Shown here piece after piece: positions 46,210-56,539 of a stretch of DNA of 64,000 nt (the first letter of the stretch is position 1; each line of letters opens with the position of its first letter). The notes beneath the pieces are model-generated. The model saw only the letters and a list, made by a program, of their open reading frames with translations, searched no databases and was not told the origin of the DNA. Origin of the DNA: Chionoecetes opilio (taxonomy: Eukaryota > Arthropoda > Malacostraca > Decapoda > Majidae); contig JACEEZ010013901.1 in NCBI GenBank assembly GCA_016584305.1, positions 59,759 to 123,758 on the forward strand. The letters run 5' to 3'. The translations under genes were made by a program, and so were the position numbers.

Positions 46210-46531
46210 TGTACATCGTCCAGGATGGGAATTTTTGTAAGCCACATTGTCGTACCGAGCCACCAGAATGATCATATTTTCAGATTGATTATATCGTACA
46301 ACCTTAGGTAAAATCATATAGTCAGTAAATGACTTTATAATTTTAGTAAATAACTTGTAATTTACTTAAGTAAATAACTTGTAATTTACTTTAGTAAATA
46401 ACTTGGTAATTTTACTCACCCCAGTTTGAATGTCGTAGCATTGGATTTTCGATCTCGTATATTGAAAATGACCCTAATTTACACCTCGTATCATCGGATT
46501 TTCGTATCCGAATGCTCGTATACGGGACCAT
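46210..46531 (-). mobile_element. One end of a CAGGGAGGTCC Tigger-like element
   Basis: The reverse complement aligns with 21903-22200 (tacgagcattcg; actggggtgagtaaaattac; ctggtggctcggtacgacaa). The other end is not found to the left, where the sequence meets unassigned DNA at about 45650-45860. Confidence 0.75.
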
Positions 46532-46656
46532 CCATATAATATATATATATATTTTGTATATAATATATATATATATATTATATATATATATATATAATAT
46601 ATATATATATATATAATATATATATATTATATATATATTTTATATATTATAATATA

Positions 46657-46694
<38 letters not shown>

Positions 46695-46767
46695 TATATA
46701 TATTTTCCTTGCACATGACGTCACAAACACTCGCCGCGCAGAACGACAGATCCGGAGATGCATTCGA

Positions 46768-47144
46768 CTATCACTGTTTGTAGTTCACCCCACCTCTCGC
46801 CAGGTGGCCATAGTGTTCTCAAAAATTTGTGGACAACTATAAATCTCTCAATACAAGAACATTTTCTCTATACATTTAACCAGTGCATTTTCTCTCTCTT
46901 TTTATGTATGTTGGGTAATATATATATAATCTTTTAATAAATGTCAGCAGTACAATATCTACCCGCAGGACGCTTTTTTTCGTTACCATGACAAACCACA
47001 CCACATGCTTCCTCTTAAAATTAGGTCCAAGTGGTCATTATGTCGACATACTTTTAACTGGTACTGTCAGGAGACAAAATCTGAAATGAAGGGAATGAAT
47101 GAAATGAAATGAAATGATAATAAACTTAAAATATTTAATATGGT

Positions 47145-47197
<53 letters not shown>

Positions 47198-47380
47198 TAT
47201 TAATATGTGAAAGGTAGAAGGAAGGAAGGGAGGAGAGAAGGAGGGAGGAAGGAAGGGAAGGAGGGGGAGTGGAGGTAACACGGCTCTCCTCCTCCTCCTA
47301 CATACGATTCTATTAATTAATAAATACTACATTACTACTATATTAGAGAGAAGAGAGAGAAGGATGACAGAGACGACGAC

Positions 47381-47433
<53 letters not shown>

Positions 47434-47963
47434 TTGGTCCAGTTAACACACAAACACAATTAAGTCATCGTACTTCTAATGTTTATGGCCAGCCGGCCCA
47501 GCCGTGACATGCGGACTCTCGTGCGCCTGGCAGGTGAAAGGCTGCGGCATATGTTGCCACTAAGCCCAGCCTTTATAATGTATGCCATTATTTCAATAGT
47601 TCCAGACAATGACATGTGTTTTCCTTTCAGGAGTTGGCTCAATATAGTCCCTAGTTACATCTCATTGGCATGTCTGTAAGAACTGACTGTTTTAACATTG
47701 TAACAGGCCTCACTATTGGTATTTGTTAAATGTCTTTATAATTTTTTTAGTTTTCACACAACGATGAAATTCGTTTATTAATATTAGAGTATGCATATTA
47801 TGATATACATTGGATACTAAAAACTTCATTGAAGTACAGCATCAGCTGATAAACAAAACAATAAAAATGCCTAACTGATTACTTTAAAGCACCTTGTCCC
47901 CATTTCTGAGAGACGACACTATGGCCACCTGGCGAGAAGTGAGGTGAACTGCAATTAGTGATA
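46768..47963. mobile_element. Inverted-repeat element with GGCCACCTGGCGAGA arms
   Basis: The arms at 46768-46836 and 47893-47963 are inverted and about 70 bp (agttcaccYcacYtctcgcc; aggtggccatagtg). The interior holds two (GA)n arrays (about 47147-47194 and 47385-47432) and no gene. Confidence 0.7.
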
Positions 47964-48020
47964 AGTCGAATTGTGGAGGACCAACAAACTCCACTAGCTA
48001 TGTTTACCACAGTAATTATA

Positions 48021-48242
48021 CTGAAGATGCCATCATTTTGTGGAGCTTTTAGATGTTCCAACAAGTCAATTCAGTTCCCCAAGAAGTTTTTCTTTAGACT
48101 GCCCGCATTTAACAAGAGATATAAAGGGAAAAGAGAACAATTATCACTTAAACGCCGAAAGAAGGCGCCGGCTAACCTGGCAAGAGCTGACCTATCAGAC
48201 ACCAAAATGAAATATGTATGCAGTGATCATTTCTTGAGATAT
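48021..48242 (+). pseudogene. THAP-type zinc-finger fragment
   Basis: MPSFCGAFRCSNKSIQFPKK at the start, a hydrophobic FRLPAFNKRYKGKREQ stretch, NLARADLSDTKMKYVCSDHF at the end. The pattern C-x4-C ... CxxHF is the THAP DNA-binding domain found in P-element-like and other transposases and in host regulators. The frame stops soon after. No transposase domain follows within reach. No clear splice donor was seen after CSDHF. Confidence 0.7.
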
Positions 48243-48483
48243 ATCTCAATATAATAAGAGGCATGATATATAAGTGTTCTTGTACCCTCGATCATATTTT
48301 GTCCAGTAGTAAATGTTTTTATCAAGGGGAATAGGGGCTATTGCAGGGTTACTGTGGCACAAGTTTTATTTGTTGAGATGATCCACCAACTACCAATCTT
48401 ATCAGTATTAGTCATTATGTTGCAATTAAGTAAAGGGTAGGAAAAAAAGTGATATAGTTTGAATTATTCCAATAAAAAACTTC

Positions 48484-48957
48484 CAATTTTTCACGTCGGC
48501 GGGAGTTCCAATTTTCGGTGACAATTCTAGTTCTTGATGTTGATGTTACACTACCCAATATATAATTTAATAAGCTTTTAATCATGTTTCTGTGTTCAGA
48601 GATTAAATGCCAGTAATAACTTGAACTGTCAATGGATTTCATTGGCACAAATATGCAAGTAAAGTTGGAACACCCGCCTCCTGACCCCGCTCCTCGAACT
48701 AGCAGACAGAGAAATCAAGAAAAAACTTTACTTTCGTGTACTGTCGCTGAAAATTTCCGCGAGTCGGCATCGTTCCATCGGTCGGCGAAAGTTCTCGGTT
48801 GGTGTTTCGCGACAGCTCCATAAACCCCAATTTTCACGTCGGCAGGAGTTCCAATTTTCTGGCAACAGTTCCAGTTCTAGATATACAGTACCTAATATAT
48901 ACATTCACTAAGCTTTAAGCCATGTTTCTGCATTCAGGGGATAAATACCCGCAATAA
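48484..48957. repeat. Pair of about 130-bp direct repeats
   Basis: 48484-48612 and 48831-48957 share caattttYcacgtcggcRgg, agttccaattttc and tttctgYRttcag, about 85% alike and in the same orientation. They enclose about 215 bp that includes a GC-richer part (tcggtcggcgaaagttctcg). Confidence 0.8.
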
Positions 48958-49075
48958 CTTTATAAGTTAGCCTAGACTAGGTAACCAATGTCCAGGTTAG
49001 GTTAGTAAACTAGGGAGGGGGTCTGGGGGGAGGCAGCCCCCTCTAGTTAGTCATGCGTCACGTAACAATGTTCAT

Positions 49076-49853
49076 GTACAGGGAGGTCCGGAAGATACGA
49101 GCAGTTAGGTTCCAACTGGCTACTCGTTAAAGCGAAATCTCGTTATAACGAAACAACATAACTAATGGTAAAATATAGGTTTCGGTTCAGGACCCATCAA
49201 TTAAAAAAAAGACATGTTTTCAAGCTAAAATAAACTATAGCCAACACCACAAACACACAGCGTCTATATTACCCACACTGTACCACCTATTCTGTAGAAA
49301 AAGCATTCTGAAAAGAGAAAATAGCACACAAAATAATAACTGCACATTAATTAAACATAAAACTTGCATAACAAGCAAAAAAGACGTTGTAATGTATGGG
49401 ACGCCACGTGATACAAGAGAAGAGTAGTGTAGCGGGGTTCAAGGTTGCGGCCGCCACCACCTGCTTAATTACCCCTAAATGTCAGCCGCGCCATATGCTT
49501 AATTACCCTTCAGGTCAAGCCTTGCTAGGGGGGACCTGACTGCCCGGTCAAGGTTCGGGGACGCAAACCTGCTAATTCCCCTAAATGCAGTGGCACCGTA
49601 TGCTTAATTACCCTTCAGGTCACGGTTTGCTAGGGGTGACCTCACTGGAGTCACAACCAAATCCCTCTTTGTCCAGCCCCCAGGAGTGCGTAGGGCGCAC
49701 ATTTGAGGCGGTGATAATTTACTCACCCAGTATTGAATGTTCGTATTCATTGGAGGTTCCGATTCGTATATTGAAAATAGACCCTAATTACACATCTCGT
49801 AGCATGGGATTCTAGTATATCGAATGCTCGGTATAACGGGACCTCCCTGTACA
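49076..49853. mobile_element. Complete short CAGGGAGGTCC Tigger-like element (778 bp)
   Basis: GTACAGGGAGGTCCGGAAGA to ...ACGGGACCTCCCTGTA, reversed relative to 21903-25522. Inside is a duplicated motif (ttaattacccttcaggtcaM about every 110 bp, with tgctaggggKgacct). It is inserted in or beside a longer relative (49854-53395). No ORF. Confidence 0.85.
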
Positions 49854-49919
49854 AGTTATTTACTAAAATTTAAAGTCATTACTGACTATATGATTTTACC
49901 TAAGGCTGTCGATAATAAC

Positions 49920-52528
49920 CACTGGGGAACAATTTGAAGACGAAAAAAATTGTGATGTTAGATTGTTTGAGCTATATTTAGACTAAAATTGGCATTGCTG
50001 ATCCCAAATCTGTAGTCAGTTTTTTTCTAAGCACGTCAAGTTTTTGCTGCACAGCTTACCTCCAGATAAGGCAAAATTCCACTTGTGAGCTGTAGTAACA
50101 CTTGCCAGCTGATTACGATTTGACTCATCGAGAGCTATGTTGGCAACTTGTTTGTTGCAGTTACAATGGAGGACAGTGCCCGGTCGAGTGAGAGGTGTGT
50201 GCAGCTCACAATAGGTCAGTACTATCAATATCTGCAAACAGAAAGGCTAGGATAGTAGGAATTTAGGAGGATTTGTTTTGGCTTTTCTCTTAACCTTGTA
50301 AACAACATACCATTGTAATTTCTATTTCGTTATGCTGTTTTTTTTTTTTTTCAAAGCTTGTTGTAACTATTCCAGCTTAGTGTTTTTATTTACATAGGTA
50401 TATATTTCTTTTGTTTCAATCATGTCTGCTCCTGCATACATCTCGTCGTAAAATGCCTAAACAACCCTGACTCCTTCTGCTATATATTTGAGTAGTTTCA
50501 ACCATTCCAAGTTCAGAGGGCAAGCATCAGCGTATTGTCAAACACGCAATTTCGATATTTTAAAGTGAAAAACTCGGTGATCAAGGACAAGCTGCTGGGC
50601 CCCCACAAAGTTTGGGACAAGCAGTTTGTCGAGAATTACGGATGTGGACAAAGGAACACGTGAAAAGTGGCATTGGTTATCCCATGGTTTGGCGAGGAGC
50701 AAAAAGATATCCACAGACTGTTACTTTTGTTTAGTGAAAACATTAGGATGTGAACAAGAAAAAATAAAAGGTAAAATTAGAAGATCCTAATATACCGTCA
50801 GCTATAAGACCAATGCCTCATTCAGCTGAAATTCCCAGTGCCAGTTTTCTAACAACTACCTCCTCTAGAAAGATACTGAGTGATGTTGAGAACGCAGTGA
50901 CAGCAATCGATGCATATTTGACATTCACGAGGATTCAGTTCGTAGGGATTTGATCAGCACGAGTTGAAATAGCACGTGATTTGGGCCTATCCAAAAAAGT
51001 TCAGAAATACTAAGCAGCAAGACACTGAACGGAGAAAAAACATACTTGAACAGGAGTGGAAGGTCTCATACTTTCGAACCAGCGAAAGTACATTTCTGCA
51101 GTACTTTCGAAGTGCCAGCGGTTTTGTGTTTGCCATAATATTCCTGGTTTTACGAAGGAATTAGGGCTTTCAATTACAATCCAACATGAATGGCGATTGT
51201 TTATTGATAGCTCAAAGCGGAGCTGAAAGTGTGTCTTCTACACAATGGCAATTTGTTTTGGCTGCCCAGTCCCCTATTGGTGATTCGTCTGTCTTCGTGA
51301 GATATGGAGATGTAAAGAGAGTCATTGGTTATTGCAATATGACAAACACATTGGATTAATCTTGGTTGTTGACCTAAAAATGGTTGTCCTTCCGTCTTGC
51401 GGCAACCAACTGTGGATACACAAAAAGTATCTGCTTTTCTGTTATGTGGGATAGCAGAGCTCGAGAGAAGCATTGGGTTCAGACGAATTGGCATCTGAGA
51501 TCCTGACTTAAAACCTGGAGATCCTAACATGCTACATGAGCCACTTGTTGACAGGAAGAAAATAATATTCCCACTATGCACATTAAAACTAGGTCTCATG
51601 AAACACATTTGTTAAAAGCATTGTCAATGATGGCGGACGGTTTGAAGTACATCATCTTGGCATTTCCTGGACTGTTCAATTGAACAAAAATCAAGGCCGG
51701 GTGTTTGAAGTACATCATCTTGGCATTTACTGGACTGTCAATTGAAAAAAATCAAGGCCGGTGTGTTTGATGGTCCACAAAAATTCGACAGATCATCAAC
51801 GATGAACATTTCCAAACGGTACTATGTCAGACCTTGAAAAGAATGCTTGGCATATTCAAAGACGTCGTCAAGAACTTTCTTGGAAATACACGTGCAAGTA
51901 ATTACACAGAATTGTTTCAGAAACTATTGGAGAGCTACAAAGGCTTGGTTTGCAACATGAGTATTAAAGTACATTTTTTGCATAGCCATTTGCCAAAACT
52001 TTCCGGAAAATCTTGGTGCTTTTGCTGCTAAGCGACGAGCACGGTGAACGATTTTCACCAAGATTTGAAGGTTATGAAGAAAGAACGTTACCAGTGTAGA
52101 GGGATGTGGGCATATGATGGCTGGGACATTGTCTGGAGCGCTCAAAACGCGATATCTAGTCTCATATTTTTTTTGAACCATCCAGACAAAGCTACAAACG
52201 TAAAAATTTTTTGACCTTTAACACCTGGCACACAATTATAGCATTATCTTTCTTTATTAAACACATGTTTTTGTGGGAAGTTAAATAACACATTCATTCA
52301 TGCCTTTTCTTTCATTTGTATTGTATTGTTAAAACATGAACTTTTTATTAAAATAAGCACTGTTACTGTTATGCTACAGTATTTTCATATTTTTTAAGAA
52401 AACGAAAATCCTACAGTTCAAAAACTTGACGTGATAGAGAAAAACTGAGATCAGTTTTGGACAAGCACCCAAAAATTACTTAATAACAAGAGTCAGACCA
52501 TACCTCAACAAAAATTTGTTCCCCAGTG
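49920..52528 (+). mobile_element. Element with CACTGGGGAACAA ends and a decayed gene
   Basis: CACTGGGGAACAATTT at 49920 and the inverted AAATTTGTTCCCCAGTG ending at 52528 bound it. The flanks taataac / taatcaat look like a mutated 7-8 bp target duplication, since uninterrupted copies read gataatcaatctg. The + strand interior is a coding relic (50560-52215). Confidence 0.75.
50560..52215 (+). pseudogene. Decayed unnamed mobile-element protein (EWRLFIDSSK family)
   Basis: Recognisable pieces in shifting frames: YPMVWRGAKR with TDCYFCLVKT (about 50670-50740), EWRLFIDSSKR (51188), GHSVCLRE-like and QYDKH...LVVDLKMV (about 51290-51390), the KHWV.TNW and MLHEPLVDRKKII blocks (about 51460-51560), DVVKNFLGNTRASNYTELFQ, LLESYKGLVCNMSIKVHFLH (51865-51990), then SDEHGERFHQDLKVMKKERY (about 52030-52090). 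I know these blocks from a repeated family in arthropod, cephalopod and cnidarian genomes with no assigned function. At least ten lesions make this copy dead. The surrounding inverted repeats indicate it is a transposon gene. Confidence 0.7.
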
Positions 52529-53599
52529 TAATCAATCTGAAATATGATAATTCTGGTGGCTCGGTTACGACAATGTGGCCTACAAAAATTCACATCCCTG
52601 TTGGCAACACTGCAGACGGACAAAAAACAACACGGGCTTGCACCTATCTCGGAGCCTTGTTTTAGCTGAAAATACGCCAAAATGTACGACGAAGTCACTG
52701 AAAAAACGAGGTGAGTGAGAGGATTGCAGGAAAGATGTGCCGCATGTGTGTGGGATGGGTGGGGAGGGCGAGGGAGGGTGTGAGAGGTGGAAATAGCCAG
52801 CTCTCGTGTGTCTCAGTGGGGGGAAAAAAAAATACGTGAGGAAAAACCGTGAACGATCGGATGAACGATGTACAATGATTCAGATGTCGCAGAGAGAGTT
52901 TGTGGGCAGTGGAAGAGGAAAGGTTTCTGCGCAACCCTCCCTTGTCCCATTACCTACCGTACCTCTCGAGTCTAGTGTATCAAGCGGCGTCCCCATGAGT
53001 ACATACGTCTTTGTTGCTGTATGTATGTGCAATTGTGAGTCGATTTTAGTGAGTTTGATGAGTTACTTTAATGTGTTATTGGGACTTATTTGTGCCCGGT
53101 CCCTACTGTGCTGGTCAACTCTTTAATCACTGTGTTTTGTGTGGTGGTGGTGTGCGGTGGTGTGGTATATAGAGCCCTATATTGAGAGTTTGTTTCTGGT
53201 TTGCTATAGTTTATTAAGCATGAAAAAAATCGTCTTTTTTTTTTCTTCTTTTTTTTCTTTTAATTGATGGGGTTCCTGGAACCAAACCTAATTTTACCAT
53301 TAGTTATGTGTTTCGTTTTTATACGAGATTTCGCTTTACGAGTTAGCCAGGTGGAACCTAACTGCTCGTATCTCGGGACTACCGAAATACAATTTTCGTG
53401 GGATCTCGGTTTGCGAACACCAGGTTTAGCGGAGGCCCAAATATGCCCCATTTCAAGTTTGTGGACCTAAAACGAAGTTTGCATACACTCACACAACACA
53501 TACAATACACACAGCTGCTGGCTTCCTCCAAGACATCTATTCAGGAATGCAGTGAGACACAAACAACACCGGCGGTTGGCAGGCGTCCACCCCTCGCCA

Positions 53600-53830
53600 C
53601 AATACATATTATTCTTCCATCGTCGAGTGGCTGAAGACCCCCATATGCTTCCTATCAACCTCGCCTTCGACTGCAAGTACGGCAGGGGCGGCATGAGCCT
53701 CACAATCATCACACACGGTGGTCACAAAAAAGGTCCAGCCTGCGCCACACGTGCAAGGGCCAAACCATCATAGCCCTCCAGTAGGAACTTACTGAGCCTC
53801 AAGGGAGATAAAAAGCCTAAAGGCATATTA
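53600..53830 (+). mobile_element. SINE family A, body without head
   Basis: catcgtcgagtggctgaaga, ggggcggcatgagcctcaca and gccaaaccatcatagccctc match the family's body. The tRNA-like part is missing. It lies between Tigger-like ends (ttcgtaagtcgagtattcgt at about 53875). Confidence 0.7.
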
Positions 53831-54374
53831 TAAGATCAAACAGGGGGAGGGGGGACGCTGTTCGTATCGGCCGTTTTCGTAAGTCGAGTATTCGTTAGTC
53901 GGAGACTTCCGTACTTACAATTTGTTAACTTATGAAGTTCAAAACAAGGCTTACCTCACAATATGGATGGTGTTTATTGCCACTATAAGCCGATGCCACA
54001 GGAAAGAAGTTACGTTGTTGCCGTTAGTGATTTATGAAAAATAAAGAGAGATAGAAGGCACACCGACAATTTGGACCGTACGACGTACTAATAGAAAAAC
54101 ATTGTGAACCACCATCTGGTTTGAATGGCCAATTTGTGGAGAAATTATTTACCTATATAAAAGTACGTATGGTGACTTGAAGAGTCTAGCCCTCCTGAAT
54201 TAGATGGCCATCTCTGTACAGGAAGAGAATTAATCTTTGTGGTGGGATTGAAGGATAGTGGAAATGCAGTAGGGTGGGTGAGCGTGTGACAAGGTTGTTG
54301 CCTGCTTGTTAGCTGAGAACATTAGTGAGTTTTTATTTCATGACTGGAAATCTTATTTATACTGTACTGGTATT

Positions 54375-54650
54375 GTTCAGTGGCGTCGTAGCTAATGGGG
54401 GGCAGGGTGGGGGGGGGAACCCGTGGGCCCCCCCATTGAAAATCCCGTGCTCCCACGGCCCATGGCTGCTCGTATTATGTATAATGCTCTAATACCCCCA
54501 CTGATCTGATCTTAGAATAGGCCTTCATTGCCTTCTATGTGCATCAAAATCGCCCTCTGAGAAATCTGCTTGTCGAGTGCCCCCCCCCCCCCCCCCCCCC
54601 AGGGGTTTTTTATTTACCCCCCCCCCCATTGATAGATACTAGCTACGCAT
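54375..54650. mobile_element. hAT-like MITE with C/G runs
   Basis: CAGTGGCGTCGTAGCTAATG at 54375 and the diverged inverse tagctacgcatggg near 54645 enclose long G and C homopolymers. It resembles 33775-34038, but no target duplication is visible. Confidence 0.6.
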
Positions 54651-55377
54651 GGGCATGCAATGAGGAGCAGGCGCTTGCTGTGGATGCCATAAACCCTAAA
54701 TTAATAGGCTTATAATGTAGCTGGAATCATAAATATTCAAAATGAATATTTACCAAAGACCAACGTTGTGAGATCCGTTGTCAGAAATAAATGCTAACAC
54801 TTCCAGCTCATCATCCCTCATTGCAATTACTGTAAACCTCCCAAGTCAGATCAATAGGTGCTCCAGCCCTCTGACTTATGTAATATTACGACTTTTCCGA
54901 AATCCCTTCGCCCCCCTCCCCCCGTACAATAAGCAATATAAAACACAAAAATCAACACTCACTAAAGTCTAGTTTCTGGGATGCTACACTAGGCGCGCCA
55001 ATAGGGTGGAGTAGATAGACTCATCGTATCCTCATGAAGGCACAACTATTCGGCTGCTCATTTTGGTGGGGGGGGGGTGGGGGTGGGGGGGGGGTGGTGG
55101 TGTGCGGGCAGTGCACAAGTTAAAAGTTTCTTTGATGAACCCCTCCCTCTTTATCTGTTCCGATGCTTACTGACGGGAAGTGAGGATTTCACACCTCCCA
55201 GGGTCCTCTGCCCAGCCGCGTTCCCCTCCACTACCCCTCCACCTCCCTCCCGCGCTCTATGATTTTTCATTGTCTTCAGTTCTTGAACTTATATTTTTTA
55301 TAAGACATTTTGTATTGGCTTGACTACTAGATTTAGAGAAATATTACGATAGTAATGACATCAAACAAAACAAATGC

Positions 55378-55413
<36 letters not shown>

Positions 55414-55424
55414 AATAAGTCTGC

Positions 55425-55610
55425 TTTCAGACGGTCGTGAGTACTGTCCCCTGTCAGAGGGGAATGGGTTGTGTGTGGTCTAGCTTTACCCAAAATCGTA
55501 GCCTCTATGAGTCTAAGCTTTTCCGTGGGGAGATTGGAGATTGCGTGTCCAGCGCGTAATCAGGCCGTGGGATGAATTTTTGTGCACATACACAGGTGCC
55601 ACACCACACA
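55425..55610 (+). mobile_element. SINE family B, 3' part
   Basis: tactgtcccctgtcagaggg, tctagctttacccaaaatcg and ccgtggggagattggagatt parallel 62995-63110. The tRNA-like head is absent; a (GA)n run precedes it (55384-55411). Confidence 0.65.
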
Positions 55611-55734
55611 CACACATACACTGAGAGGAGAGAGAGTGAGGAGGGTTTATATTCCATACACCTGGTTGAACGTGCAGCAAGACATTCAACAACAAGATAA
55701 CTCACTCTGGGGTGCCTGTGGTGCGCGTGAAAGC

Positions 55735-56530
55735 GACCCTCCGCCAGTGCCGCAGAAGTTAACCAGTCTGCTAGCCCATTCACTTGAGGCATAGAACTAT
55801 CAATGAAAAGCATATAGTACTATGGTTTATCAGTAAAAAAGATATATGTTATCTTCAGAAATCTTGTTCTATAGTGTATTATCACATAAAAAACCGTAAA
55901 ACACACTAAAGAAATGCCATTACGAGACTTCTGAAGAAATATGCATGAACTTGCCATTACGAGACTCTGAAGGAAAATGCAGAACTTATTATTCATTCAA
56001 CTCTTCGCCATTTAAAACTTTGCGAGTCAACATTTACCATGAACATATCAATAGAGCCACAATTTATTAGCTTTCCATTGTATATTTGTCTTCTGATAAA
56101 TAAATAGAACCAGCATAAATTAGCGTTAAACTAAATAAATAAAATCATCAATCGGGTAATTTTCCCGATTGATGATGGTAGTATTAGTTAACGCTAATTT
56201 AGGCATTGGTGCTAATTCATTATCCAAAAACAACATCGATAAATGAATAATAAAACATCAATCGTGAAAATTACCCGATTGATGATTGTTATTTATTTAG
56301 TTAAAACGGTATGCATGGTTGTAAAGCCATTTATCAGAAAACGGAAATATAGCAATGGAAAGATAATAGCCACTGCACTTCTATTGATATGTTTTCATGG
56401 TAAATGCTGACTCGCAAAGTATTTAATGGCAAAGAGTGAAGTGAATATTCTTTGGCATAGCAGCCCAAAGTGAATGGGCCGGCACAGGAAAGACTGGTTA
56501 ACACCTACCGCACGGCGGCGCCACCGTCAG
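55735..56530. mobile_element. Fold-back element with long arms and inner hairpins
   Basis: gttaaccagtct...gcccattcactt on the left (about 55760-55793) is inverted on the right (aaagtgaatgggccggcaca, then agactggttaac, 56469-56504). Inner arms 55985-56110 and 56315-56455 also match (ctttgcgagtcaRcatttac; tatcaatagaRS). Two hairpins built from catcaatcggg/cccgattgatg sit at the centre. No ORF. Confidence 0.8.
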
Positions 56531-56539
56531 CGGATAACA

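Larger units (their letters stand above)
49854..53395 (+). mobile_element. Longer CAGGGAGGTCC-family copy, interrupted
   Basis: The sequence resumes the family's left interior at caagttatttactaaaattt, breaks at 49920, resumes at 52529 (taatcaatctgaaa ... ggctcggttacgacaatgtg) and ends with the family's right end (aacctaactgctcgtatctc) at about 53390. The central insert is a separate element (49920-52528). Confidence 0.7.

Noticed and set aside
45633..46317. Minus-strand ORFs of 70-154 codons
   Set aside because: They cross the end of a Tigger-like repeat whose other copies are non-coding in the same segment.
50016..50237. CRISPR-like or prokaryotic features anywhere in the window
   Set aside because: No regular short repeats with unique spacers were seen, and the whole window is eukaryotic intron and transposon sequence.
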